The notes under the pieces were generated by a model that was given only the letters and a program-made list of their open reading frames with translations, did no database searches and was not told where the DNA came from. The translations under genes and the position numbers were made by a program. Source: CAZZKJ01 sp964654695 (lineage in GTDB: Bacteria; Krumholzibacteriota; Krumholzibacteriia; WVZY01). Taken from it: DNA of 17,346 nucleotides. Shown here one piece after another: positions 1-7,245 of the stretch (positions are counted from its first letter, which is position 1; the number at the start of each line of letters is the position of its first letter). Location of the stretch: NCBI GenBank assembly GCA_964654695.1, contig CAZZKJ010000051.1, forward strand, positions 1 through 17,346. The letters run 5' to 3'.

Positions 1-32
1 AGCCATGGAACGTGTAAAGAACCGCGCTCCTG

Positions 33-599
33 TTGTCTGTGCTGATGACGGATTTGGAAGCTGATGTGACCGGCGGGGGAGTTCGCATCGAATGGAAAAT
101 AGAAGCCGATGAAAAAGTCCGCGGATTCAGGCTTTACCGCGAAGCAGAGCACGGCAAAACGGTAACGGTTATTCCCAATTACGGACTGCTGCCGCCCGAA
201 ACGAGAAGTTTTACGGATGATGGGGTCCGGGCCGGGGGGAAATATACATATACATTAGCGGCAGTAAAGTCCGACGGCTCCGAACAGCTTTCGCAGAAAA
301 TCAGTGTTGAAACCAAAGCTCCATTGCTCGCGCTCAATCAGAATTATCCCAACCCATTCGCCTTTTCCACCAACATAACATTCACGCTGAATGAAAAAGC
401 CCACGCGACACTTGCGGTTTACGACCTGCAGGGGCGTTTGATAAGGAAGCTCGTGGACGGCAACCTGGACCGGGGTTTCAATGAAAAATTCTGGGACGGC
501 AGGGACTCCAAGGGTGTCCCCGTGGGATCGGGGGTTTATTTTTACCGTTTGAGCGCTGGGGAAAAAACGTTTACAAGGAAAATGGTTTTGATGCGATAG
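33..599 (+). CDS. C-terminal part of a secreted protein with type IX (Por) sorting domain
   Basis: About the first 95 residues look like a fibronectin-III-type beta domain (IEWKIEADEKVRGFRLYRE, then GGKYTYTLAAVKSDG). The last ~85 residues are a classic FlgD-Ig-like/Por sorting tail: NQNYPNPF, then AVYDLQGRLIRKLVDG, WDGRDSKG, GSGVYFYRL and a terminal KMVLMR. In the FCB group such tails direct cargo through the type IX system to the cell surface, where they are usually removed. The frame is closed upstream by TAA at 15-17, and the only starts available (TTG 33, ATG 45) leave no signal peptide. Frame 2 is open from base 2 and reads AMERVKNRAPVV up to about base 37. The simplest reading is a longer gene cut by the window edge and broken by a frameshift near 37-47. 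The domain call is firm; the function of the protein is unknown. Confidence 0.75.
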   Translation: MSVLMTDLEADVTGGGVRIEWKIEADEKVRGFRLYREAEHGKTVTVIPNYGLLPPETRSFTDDGVRAGGKYTYTLAAVKSDGSEQLSQKISVETKAPLLALNQNYPNPFAFSTNITFTLNEKAHATLAVYDLQGRLIRKLVDGNLDRGFNEKFWDGRDSKGVPVGSGVYFYRLSAGEKTFTRKMVLMR

Positions 600-635
600 T
601 ATCATATGATCCGTTTCCTCTATAAAAACGAATTT

Positions 636-2282
636 TCATATATCTTTTGGCCGGTGCGCGCCCTCGGGGATTTCATAGAGGGCGAGCGTGTTTCCACCGA
701 CTTTTAAACGTTCGAGCAGTTTCCATTCCGGTGGCGGAGCTGCGAGAAATTCGGGTATCTCGCCGCTGCCGACTAGATTGTTGCCGCGCTCGCTCAAACT
801 GACCGCCAGAAGGGTTTCGTCGTTTATAAGCAGCCCGGCTGACATTTCTTCGCCGGGTGTCAGTGTTTGCACGTAACGGTTCTTCGAAGTTCTATCCGCA
901 CTTATAAGCGAAACCGCGTGGTAGGGATCGTAACCGGACGGAAAGTATTCGTCCGCATAACCGGTTTGGTAGCCGACTCTCGTATTCCACAGCCAGTGAG
1001 TTACATAAATGGTTTTCCCCGAGAATGCGGCAACGCGGCTGCGGAGTTGTTGCAGCTGGCCGCGGCGTTCAACCGCCCAGGCTCCGGTTTTTTGAAGAGT
1101 ATGAATCGATGCAAGCGCAAGAACGATAAGAATCGAAGCCGCCGCAATCGAGCCCGCCCGGCGCCGAAAAATCCACAGCTTTCCTTCCAACCTCCCGGAT
1201 CCTCCGGTGGTGCCCGCGGCGGCGTTTTCAATCCAAAGGCGTATGTATTTCAAGCCGAACGCGGACAGAAGCACCGCCGGCAGGGCCAGTATCGAGGCGT
1301 AACGAACATACTTGTAGAGCGGCCGGTAGCTGGTCAAACTCGATGACATGTATTCGATCAACGCCCACATCACGATCAGCCATGCCAGGACGAAGAGCGC
1401 ACCCCTGCTGCGCGAGCGCACCGCTGCGAACGCGCCCGCGGCGGCCAGATAGAATATGCCGCCGTGCGCGACGAACGGCCGAACGAGAATATTTATATAA
1501 TAGAACGGGCGCAGCGGCGGCACTTCGTTTGTAAGAATCAGTTTGCTTACATGCGCCTTGAACATTGGATCTCCAGTTACGATCCACTGGTAGAGCACCT
1601 GCATCAGCACAACGGCTGTGAAACCGGCCGCGGCAGGCCAATAACTCCATAGGCGTCTGTGCCCGATAAGCATTATGGCAAGAGGAAAGAAACATCCCAT
1701 GAGCATGCCCAATTCGCCCGTAAGAGGCATCACTCCGTAGAAGGCTCCGGAAATGATCATGTACAGCCGGCGCCGGTGCGAACTTTCGGATATGATGAAC
1801 GCGTACACGCTTGCAGCGATGACCAGGTTCATTATTGCCCCGGGCAGGATGCGGGTCGACTCGTTCACCGCCAGCGGCAGGATAGCCGCGAAGGCCGCGG
1901 TATAGCCGGCGCATTCGCGGCCGAAAAGCGATCGTCCGATGAGATAATAGAGCGTCACGGTGGATAACGAAGCGGCCAGCGGCCACGCCGCCGATGCGGC
2001 CTCCGACGGGCCGGCCAGGCTGTAGAGCCAGGATACGGGAACGAATATCAGCGGGCGGGTTCCGTGCAGATACAACAGGCCTTCGAAAGAGAAGCGCCCC
2101 TTCCATATTTCGGCTGCATGGCGGAGATAGTTGAAATCGTCGATCGACAACACGCCGCGAAAGAAAACCAGGCGCAGGAGAAGGGCGGCCGCCAGGGTGG
2201 TCAATATGATAATGAAATCACGAGAGTCCAGCGGATATCCCGGCGTGCCGCCGTCAAAAACCACTGAGGTGTTTTTTTTCAT
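636..2282 (-). CDS. GT-C fold membrane glycosyltransferase (GT39/ArnT-like)
   Basis: This is a 548-residue polytopic membrane protein with about ten hydrophobic stretches, starting with one at residues 22-41. Just after it comes LSIDDFNYLRHA with the acidic pair D48-D49, which matches the first extracytoplasmic loop of GT-C enzymes, where an acidic residue acts in catalysis. HGTRPL around residue 76 and a soluble C-terminal domain of ~150 residues complete the usual layout. GT-C enzymes transfer a sugar from a polyprenyl-phosphate donor to lipid, glycan or protein on the outer face of the inner membrane. The acceptor cannot be told here. The UbiA and HAD genes next door could supply such a lipid donor. 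The gene converges on the sorting-domain gene with 36 bases between them. The ATG at 2280-2282 has no strong ribosome binding site; codons 2-3 lie in an A-run. Confidence 0.8.
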   Translation of the reverse strand: MKKNTSVVFDGGTPGYPLDSRDFIIILTTLAAALLLRLVFFRGVLSIDDFNYLRHAAEIWKGRFSFEGLLYLHGTRPLIFVPVSWLYSLAGPSEAASAAWPLAASLSTVTLYYLIGRSLFGRECAGYTAAFAAILPLAVNESTRILPGAIMNLVIAASVYAFIISESSHRRRLYMIISGAFYGVMPLTGELGMLMGCFFPLAIMLIGHRRLWSYWPAAAGFTAVVLMQVLYQWIVTGDPMFKAHVSKLILTNEVPPLRPFYYINILVRPFVAHGGIFYLAAAGAFAAVRSRSRGALFVLAWLIVMWALIEYMSSSLTSYRPLYKYVRYASILALPAVLLSAFGLKYIRLWIENAAAGTTGGSGRLEGKLWIFRRRAGSIAAASILIVLALASIHTLQKTGAWAVERRGQLQQLRSRVAAFSGKTIYVTHWLWNTRVGYQTGYADEYFPSGYDPYHAVSLISADRTSKNRYVQTLTPGEEMSAGLLINDETLLAVSLSERGNNLVGSGEIPEFLAAPPPEWKLLERLKVGGNTLALYEIPEGAHRPKDI

Positions 2283-2406
2283 GATTAGAATATGACCCGG
2301 CCGTAACAGCGCGGGGGTAAAGGATTATGCTTGCGCCGCCGCCGCTGCCCCTGCAACAATAGCACATCATAATAATCGACTCCATTTATTTTAAGGATAA
2401 TCCGAG

Positions 2407-2961
2407 ATGTCCGAAAACAGTTTTCCCCACACCGAAGTCCCTCTGTACATTGATCTCGATGGAACTCTAATTTCCGCTGATGCCTTGATTCTGGGTATCC
2501 GGCGGATATTCCGCCGCCGCCCCTTGCAAATTTTCTTGCTTCCGTTTTTCTTGCTGGGCGGACGGGCGTCGTTCAAGGAACGCGTTGCACGCCTGTCCGG
2601 AATCGATCCCGCTGTGCTGCCCTACCGGGAAGAAATCCTCCGGTTTCTACGTGAAGAAAAAAGCCGCGGGCGGCGGTTGGTGCTTGCCACCGCGGCCGAC
2701 CGTATGATTGCCGAAGCCGTTTCTCAGCATGTGGGCATTTTCGATGATGTACTTTCCAGCGACGGCACCCGTAACCTCAAAGGACGAGTCAAGCTGGAGG
2801 CGATACGCGAGCATGCGCAAAGCGGATTCGGTTACATGGGGGACAGTATGGCGGACCTGCCTATTCTCCAGGCGGCGGAACAGGCCTATCTCGTACACCC
2901 TGCCGCCCGCCTGCTGACCGCCGCAGAGACTGCATGCCGTATCGAAAAAGTGTTCGATTGA
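2407..2961 (+). CDS. HAD-family phosphatase of the HAD-UbiA type
   Basis: This 184-residue soluble protein has all four HAD motifs: YIDLDGT (D16 nucleophile, D18 general acid), T95 in LVLATAAD, a lysine at K125 or K129, and GDSMAD (D146, D150). A short hydrophobic cap near residues 39-51 (LQIFLLPFFLL) is typical of the HAD half found fused to UbiA prenyltransferases in many bacteria. Such a domain probably removes the 5-phosphate from a polyprenyl-phosphoryl sugar phosphate made by its UbiA partner; that role is inferred. Here it is a free-standing gene, convergent with the UbiA gene and only 13 bases from it. The ATG at 2407 is preceded by AAGGA at 2392-2396. It could act on another phosphate ester; the family call is firm. 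Confidence 0.8.
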   Translation: MSENSFPHTEVPLYIDLDGTLISADALILGIRRIFRRRPLQIFLLPFFLLGGRASFKERVARLSGIDPAVLPYREEILRFLREEKSRGRRLVLATAADRMIAEAVSQHVGIFDDVLSSDGTRNLKGRVKLEAIREHAQSGFGYMGDSMADLPILQAAEQAYLVHPAARLLTAAETACRIEKVFD

Positions 2962-2974
2962 ACAATAGCATTTT

Positions 2975-3976
2975 TTATGGCTTCAGGTTTGAAAAAGTTT
3001 TTATTTCCGCCGGAAAAATGTAGTGCAGCAGTGGGATGTCGACGAAGAAAAGAACTGCCATCAATGCCGCGCAGCAAAGAATGGATACAAGCAGCAGCGG
3101 CTCCCGGTGGAGTTTTTCGGGGGCCTGCGCAGCGCTGCCTTTTTTGAATGCGACCGACAGGTATGCAGCCATCACGCCGGCGACCAAGGGAAAAGACAGT
3201 ATCAGTTCCAGGCGGTACCTCACGATGAAGGCTCCGAAGAACAGCATCGCACTGGCTGCGTAGAACATGATCGATACTATCAGGCGCTGATCATTATAGA
3301 AATCAAATGATTTTCGATAGGATGCCGCGCGTTTGGGGTCTCCTATATCCCGGTACTCGGCAAACCGTTTGATCGCCATGAAGTAGCATCCGACCGCCCA
3401 GTAACTGATAAGAAGCGAGACGGGCGGCACCGCGCCGGGGTCTATGATGAACCAACCGGCGAGGAAACGCAGCGGGTTGTTCACGGCTTCAGAGATAACA
3501 TCCAGGTAGGGCAGATCCTTGGTGCGAAGCGGCCTCACGTTGTAAGCCATGCCCATAATCCACAGCGCCATCATTGTCGCCGCCAAAGGCACGGAAACTA
3601 TGCGCGCCAGAGCGGCTCCCAGGAACATGAGGACGAGCCACTGCACATAACCGAGCGGTACATTCACACAACCCGAGGGAACGGGACGCTTGCATTTCAC
3701 GGGATGCAGCCGGTCAAAAGGGGCATCCAGGATTTCATTGAGCGTGTAGTTGCTCGAAGCAATCAGGCATCCCGACAGCAGACCCAGCAGCAGGGGAATG
3801 ATGAGGTCCACGCCCGGCGCATGCGGCTGCATACTGAGGGCGACCAGCACACCGGGAAGAATGAAGACATTCTTGATCCAGTGATCGATTCGCGCGATGC
3901 GGAGGTGGCCTGCGGGGGACCAGCGGCCCAGCGGCATCTCGGGATTATCCGGGCCTGGATTATTAGATTGGTTCAT
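2975..3976 (-). CDS. UbiA-family prenyltransferase, decaprenyl-phosphate phosphoribosyltransferase-like
   Basis: This 333-residue membrane protein has about nine hydrophobic helices. The first Asp-rich motif reads NEILDAPFDRLHPVKCKRP (N80, E81, D84, D88), close to the NDxxDxxxDxxHPxKxxRP signature; the second region is RTKDLPYLDVISEA (D154, D159). DHWIKN near residue 31 fits the subgroup that joins polyprenyl phosphate to phosphoribosyl pyrophosphate (mycobacterial Rv3806c type) rather than the quinone or heme enzymes. The product would be a polyprenyl-phosphoryl pentose phosphate on the inner membrane. Asp to Glu at position 81 is a mild departure from the signature. The ATG lies just 4 bases after the stop of the methyltransferase at 3981-4889, so the two are surely co-transcribed and probably translationally coupled. 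The substrate assignment is inference from motifs. Confidence 0.8.
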   Translation of the reverse strand: MNQSNNPGPDNPEMPLGRWSPAGHLRIARIDHWIKNVFILPGVLVALSMQPHAPGVDLIIPLLLGLLSGCLIASSNYTLNEILDAPFDRLHPVKCKRPVPSGCVNVPLGYVQWLVLMFLGAALARIVSVPLAATMMALWIMGMAYNVRPLRTKDLPYLDVISEAVNNPLRFLAGWFIIDPGAVPPVSLLISYWAVGCYFMAIKRFAEYRDIGDPKRAASYRKSFDFYNDQRLIVSIMFYAASAMLFFGAFIVRYRLELILSFPLVAGVMAAYLSVAFKKGSAAQAPEKLHREPLLLVSILCCAALMAVLFFVDIPLLHYIFPAEIKTFSNLKP

Positions 3977-3980
3977 CCGG

Positions 3981-4889
3981 TTATCGCTCTTTCTCTTTGT
4001 GCAGAAACACCGCGTATGAATCGAACAAGTTAAACGGAACTACCCGGTTGTAGAGCCAGCGCAGCGGCGCGGCCCGTTCGGCAAACCGGTTGAACCAGGC
4101 AGTTGGCAGATATCTTGAAGTGCGGTCGGCCAGGTAACGGATCTGGAAAAACCATTTGGCCCGCATCCATTTCCTCGGCGTCAGGCCTGCAGCGGAGGCA
4201 ACCTTTCCGAATGATTTGCGGTTGAAGTAACCGACGTGCGCCAGCCGGTAATGCCACCAGCGCCTTCCGAGAAGTTTTGCCGCCGCGCTGGAAACATCCG
4301 GTGTAACCACTATTATAAGACCACCCGGGGCGAGGGCCGCGCGGCAGTTGGTCAGGAGTTCCACCGGGTCGGCGACATGCTCGATCACATCAACCAGGAA
4401 AACCAGGTCGAAACGGCGCCCCTCAAGAGCGGGATGCGGGTAAACGCCCTTGAGCAGCGTAACTCCGTCTGTGCTTTCGGCATGTTCGACCAGCCAGGAA
4501 CTGGGTTCCACGCCAACGGCGTCGAGCCCCAATATAGCAGCTTCTTTAATCAGCAGTCCAGTACTTGCGCCGATGTCGAGCAGATCGCCCGCGTTCGGCA
4601 TGAGCGTCATCGCGCACCGCAGCAGCCAGCGCATCTGGAGTATTCTCGGCTCCTGACTGGCGGCGTAACCGGGGTCTTCGAGCCGTTCGTACAGACTTTC
4701 CAGCTTCTCCACGTCTTTTCCCGGTGCGAAGATGAATCCGCAGGCCGCGCATTCCCACAGCTCCAGGGTTACGCCGTAGCGGCTGTCGCTGATACGCAGA
4801 TCGTCCGGTTCGAGATCCCGTTCCAGGGATCGCTGCTTTTTAAGAGACGTTTGCTGCGATCCGCAGACGCGGCACAAGGGGGACGGCAT
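3981..4889 (-). CDS. Class I SAM-dependent methyltransferase with N-terminal zinc knuckle
   Basis: This 302-residue cytosolic protein opens with CRVCG (C6, C9) and later CAACG (C47, C50), a four-cysteine zinc-ribbon common in methyltransferases that work on sugars or sugar lipids. The Rossmann methyltransferase core follows: motif I LLDIGASTGL at 103-112, the acidic end of beta 2 at E128 (VGVEP), DVIEHV at 167-172 and the APGG turn at 187-190. A C-terminal segment rich in Trp, Arg and Phe (RWWHYRLAHVGYF and onward) may touch the membrane or substrate. It is the first gene of a two-gene operon with UbiA, from a good promoter at 4952-4980, with GGAG 7 bases before the ATG. This suggests methylation of a sugar or lipid in the same pathway; the acceptor is not identifiable. 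Confidence 0.82.
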   Translation of the reverse strand: MPSPLCRVCGSQQTSLKKQRSLERDLEPDDLRISDSRYGVTLELWECAACGFIFAPGKDVEKLESLYERLEDPGYAASQEPRILQMRWLLRCAMTLMPNAGDLLDIGASTGLLIKEAAILGLDAVGVEPSSWLVEHAESTDGVTLLKGVYPHPALEGRRFDLVFLVDVIEHVADPVELLTNCRAALAPGGLIIVVTPDVSSAAAKLLGRRWWHYRLAHVGYFNRKSFGKVASAAGLTPRKWMRAKWFFQIRYLADRTSRYLPTAWFNRFAERAAPLRWLYNRVVPFNLFDSYAVFLHKEKER

Positions 4890-4951
4890 GGATGCACTCC
4901 AAATCGAAAAGTTGACATTTATTTATCACCCGCTGCGAGGGAGAATAAATA

Positions 4952-4980
4952 AGTATATCACGGCGTTTCTTATATTGTAA
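4952..4980 (-). promoter_or_regulatory. Sigma-70-like promoter for the methyltransferase-UbiA operon
   Basis: Read on the minus strand, TTACAA (4975-4980) and TATACT (4952-4957) are separated by exactly 17 bases. Each matches the E. coli consensus at five of six or four to five of six positions. Transcription would begin near 4945, leaving a leader of about 55 bases before the ATG at 4889. No operator repeat is visible within it. Confidence 0.55.
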
Positions 4981-5059
4981 ACAGCACGAAAAGTGCTCGG
5001 CATCAACCATACGGCAAAGTTGTTTGCAAAAAACGGTCCTCGAATAAAACGAGTCTGAA

Positions 5060-5146
5060 ATGAAAAAAAGAGCCAGCCGATCGGATCAAAAAGGATATCA
5101 AACATACTGCCCGCGTGCAGGCGGCAGAAAATGCTCGAAAAGATAA
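5060..5146 (+). CDS. Possible 28-residue basic leader peptide upstream of the sulfatase gene
   Basis: ATG at 5060 opens a 28-codon frame ending in TAA at 5144-5146, rich in Lys and Arg (MKKRASRSDQKG at the start, GGRKCSKR at the end). It stops 20 bases before the hairpin that covers the sulfatase ribosome binding site. There is no convincing Shine-Dalgarno, and short frames like this arise by chance. It is listed because of its position only. The 301 bases between the two divergent genes (4890-5190) otherwise hold the minus-strand promoter and this hairpin; no plus-strand promoter stands out. Confidence 0.15.
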   Translation: MKKRASRSDQKGYQTYCPRAGGRKCSKR

Positions 5147-5166
5147 CTGCAGGGGGTTATGATATC

Positions 5167-5190
5167 TCCTCCATTTGGAGGATTATTAAA
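5167..5190 (+). promoter_or_regulatory. Ribosome binding site held in a perfect hairpin before the sulfatase start
   Basis: TCCTCC (5167-5172), the loop ATTT (5173-5176) and GGAGGA (5177-5182) form a perfect 6-bp stem. The right arm is itself a full Shine-Dalgarno, 8 bases from the ATG at 5191. When folded, the site would be hidden from the ribosome. This both fixes 5191 as the start, in preference to ATG 5131, and suggests translational control. The left arm could also simply be an anti-Shine-Dalgarno coincidence. Confidence 0.5.
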
Positions 5191-7140
5191 ATGAATAAAT
5201 CAAATCCGAGCGGTTTGAATAGACTGCACATTACACTTTTATTTGGCATGCTCTGGGGGGCGGCCCTGGCGGTGTTGGAGGCGGGCCTGTTTCAGCGGTG
5301 GTACCATGCCGGACTCCGGCCCCCGGCCATGACCTTGGAGCTTGTTGTGAATTATGTTTTGTACTTTGCTTTTGCCGCCGCGGTTCTTCACGTCTTCGCC
5401 GCTGCGGTTTCCGCCGCGGCCCGGAAATTCCGGGGTCTGCCAAAAAGAGTGAATCCCGCGCGCCTGGCCGAAGCCCTTGTGGGTGCTTCTGTTTCGATTA
5501 TCATCGCAAATTATTTGTGGGCCGGGCCTTTCATTTTCAAACATTCGGACCGGGCGGTTCTTGCTGTTCTCGCAGTTGCCGTCATCGCAGGTTTTTTGTT
5601 TTGTGCCTGGATCATATACCAGCTTCCGCGCGGAGGGCGCTGCGCGCTCCGGGCGCTGCTTGCGGTATGGATAGCGGCGGGATTATTGTGGACGCCGTTG
5701 TTCGGGCGCTACGGTGGTGTACTTGCACAGCGCAACGATAAAGATACTGCGGATTCGCATTCTAACATTATACTAATTGTAACCGATACCGAGCGGGCTG
5801 ATTATCTTGACTGCTACGGCGCTGCCCATCATGCCAGCCCCGCGATCGACCGGGCGGCGGCCGAAGGTGCGCTGTTCTTGAATCATTTTGCGCAGTCGAC
5901 TTGGACGCTGCCGTCGACGGCTAGCCTGCTTACGGGTCAGTTTCCATCGAGCCACGGCGCCGTCTCCCAGGGGATGGCGGTTTCACAAACGTCACCCTTT
6001 TTATCCGAAGTACTCGACCGGGCGGGGTACCGGACGGGTGCTTTCACCGAGAACTTCCACATCCTGCCGCGAAATGGTTTCGGCAGGGGAATCGATAAGT
6101 TTTGGGCGGTGTGGACGCCCTGGATATTCGATCAGGCAATGTTCTGCCGGATCTCAAGTTTGCTGCATCTGCCTGTTATCAGCTTAACCGAAAAAGATGC
6201 TTATCCTGCGGTGCTGACCAGTCCCGATCAGGTTAACTGGGACGCGCGTACGACGACCGACCTCGTTTTGGAATGGTTGAACTCGCTCGGCGCAGGGCCA
6301 TTCTATGCGTACATCCATTATATGGGCCCCCACGGTCCGTATGGTCCCCGCGAATTTCTGATGAATACAAAGCCTCCGGCGGTAAATGTAATCGACCATC
6401 CAAGAAAAAAAGGCGGTGGAATGCCGTTTGGAGAGCCCGGCGAATCCGTCTCTTCCGATGAGCTAGAAACCATGAAGATACTTTATACAGCAGACATCAT
6501 GTACGTGGAGAAACAGATCATGCGTATCCTCGATTGGCTGGACGAGATGAACAAAGCCGATAATACGATCGTCGTGCTTACCAGCGATCACGGCGAGGAG
6601 TTCTACGATCACCAGGCCTGGAATCACGGCGGTTCGGCCTTCAACGAAGTTTTGCGCGTACCGCTCGTTATCAAGGCGCCGGGGATGGTAAAACCGGGTC
6701 TCAGAATAAAGACATGCACGCGGCATATCGACATCCTGCCCACCATTCTCGATCTGGCCGGTCTGAAAAACCCTGCCGGTGTCCAGGGCAGGAGCCTGGG
6801 CGGCCTCGTCGGCGGAAAAGCCGTGGATGCAGTGCCGGCATATACGGAAGTATTTCCGATCAGACCTGCCGGGTGCTCGATATTTTCTATCGTCAGCCCG
6901 CCGTATAAATTGATCAGCGTGAGCCTGGATGGAAAAACCGATTATATGCTTTACAATCTGGACGCTGATTACGCGGAGCGGCGAAGCCTTGTGTCATCGC
7001 TTCCGGATGTCTATGCGGATCTGATAGCTGAAATGGATGTGTGGAATGGGGTCGCGCATTTGTTCAATCCGGATACAGAAGCGGTTCCTATCGATCCCGG
7101 CACGCTCAAAAAACTCAAGTCGCTCGGTTATGTTAATTGA
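5191..7140 (+). CDS. Membrane-anchored sulfatase/phosphotransferase (alkaline phosphatase superfamily)
   Basis: With the start at 5191 the protein has 649 residues. Residues ~10-170 hold four to five hydrophobic segments, and the remainder is an extracytoplasmic sulfatase-fold domain. It begins NIILIVTDTERADYLDCYG (metal-binding D near 199), continues STWTLPSTASLLTG, and has HYMGPHGPYG, then TSDHGEEF with D466-H467. It ends LKSLGYVN, the usual tail of this group. In true sulfatases the nucleophile is a formylglycine made from CxPxR; here that position is T239 in TLPST, and the Arg is also replaced. It is therefore unlikely to be a formylglycine sulfatase and may instead be a phospho- or phosphoglycerol-type transferase or hydrolase acting on surface glycan or lipid. 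Substrate unknown. It lies between a divergent glycolipid operon and a separate downstream gene, with a weak terminator after it. Confidence 0.85.
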   Translation: MNKSNPSGLNRLHITLLFGMLWGAALAVLEAGLFQRWYHAGLRPPAMTLELVVNYVLYFAFAAAVLHVFAAAVSAAARKFRGLPKRVNPARLAEALVGASVSIIIANYLWAGPFIFKHSDRAVLAVLAVAVIAGFLFCAWIIYQLPRGGRCALRALLAVWIAAGLLWTPLFGRYGGVLAQRNDKDTADSHSNIILIVTDTERADYLDCYGAAHHASPAIDRAAAEGALFLNHFAQSTWTLPSTASLLTGQFPSSHGAVSQGMAVSQTSPFLSEVLDRAGYRTGAFTENFHILPRNGFGRGIDKFWAVWTPWIFDQAMFCRISSLLHLPVISLTEKDAYPAVLTSPDQVNWDARTTTDLVLEWLNSLGAGPFYAYIHYMGPHGPYGPREFLMNTKPPAVNVIDHPRKKGGGMPFGEPGESVSSDELETMKILYTADIMYVEKQIMRILDWLDEMNKADNTIVVLTSDHGEEFYDHQAWNHGGSAFNEVLRVPLVIKAPGMVKPGLRIKTCTRHIDILPTILDLAGLKNPAGVQGRSLGGLVGGKAVDAVPAYTEVFPIRPAGCSIFSIVSPPYKLISVSLDGKTDYMLYNLDADYAERRSLVSSLPDVYADLIAEMDVWNGVAHLFNPDTEAVPIDPGTLKKLKSLGYVN

Positions 7141-7160
7141 CATTTCAATAAGAAAGCCGC

Positions 7161-7179
7161 CCCGCAGCGCCGGGTTTTT
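7161..7179 (+). terminator. Weak rho-independent terminator after the sulfatase gene
   Basis: CCCG (7161-7164) and CGGG (7171-7174) form a short GC stem around a 6-base loop, directly followed by five T residues. The stem is only 4 bp, so termination may be partial. It lies 20 bases after the TGA, before the next gene at 7246. Confidence 0.35.
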
Positions 7180-7245
7180 CCATCCCGTATTATAAGATTT
7201 TATTTTGAAGCATGAAAAATGAATGAAAGCAAGGAGGAATCCTGA

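Noticed and set aside
601..610. Perfect palindrome ATCATATGAT between convergent genes
   Set aside because: Only 10 bases, AT-rich, no T-tract or second copy; likely chance.
1228..2106. 292-residue minus-strand frame inside the GT-C gene
   Set aside because: Arg-rich, no domain, overlaps the membrane protein frame completely; a shadow of GC-rich coding DNA.
4912..4950. Plus-strand promoter from a perfect TTGACA at 4912-4917
   Set aside because: No -10-like hexamer at 16-18 bases; the region is the leader of the minus-strand methyltransferase operon.
4983..4997. Hairpin AGCAC/GTGCT as terminator
   Set aside because: A 5-bp stem upstream of both divergent genes with no T-run on either strand.
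5106..5126. GC hairpin CTGCC/GGCAG as an attenuator of the sulfatase gene
   Set aside because: Stem interrupted by a bulge and followed by A residues, not T; less convincing than the hairpin over the ribosome binding site.
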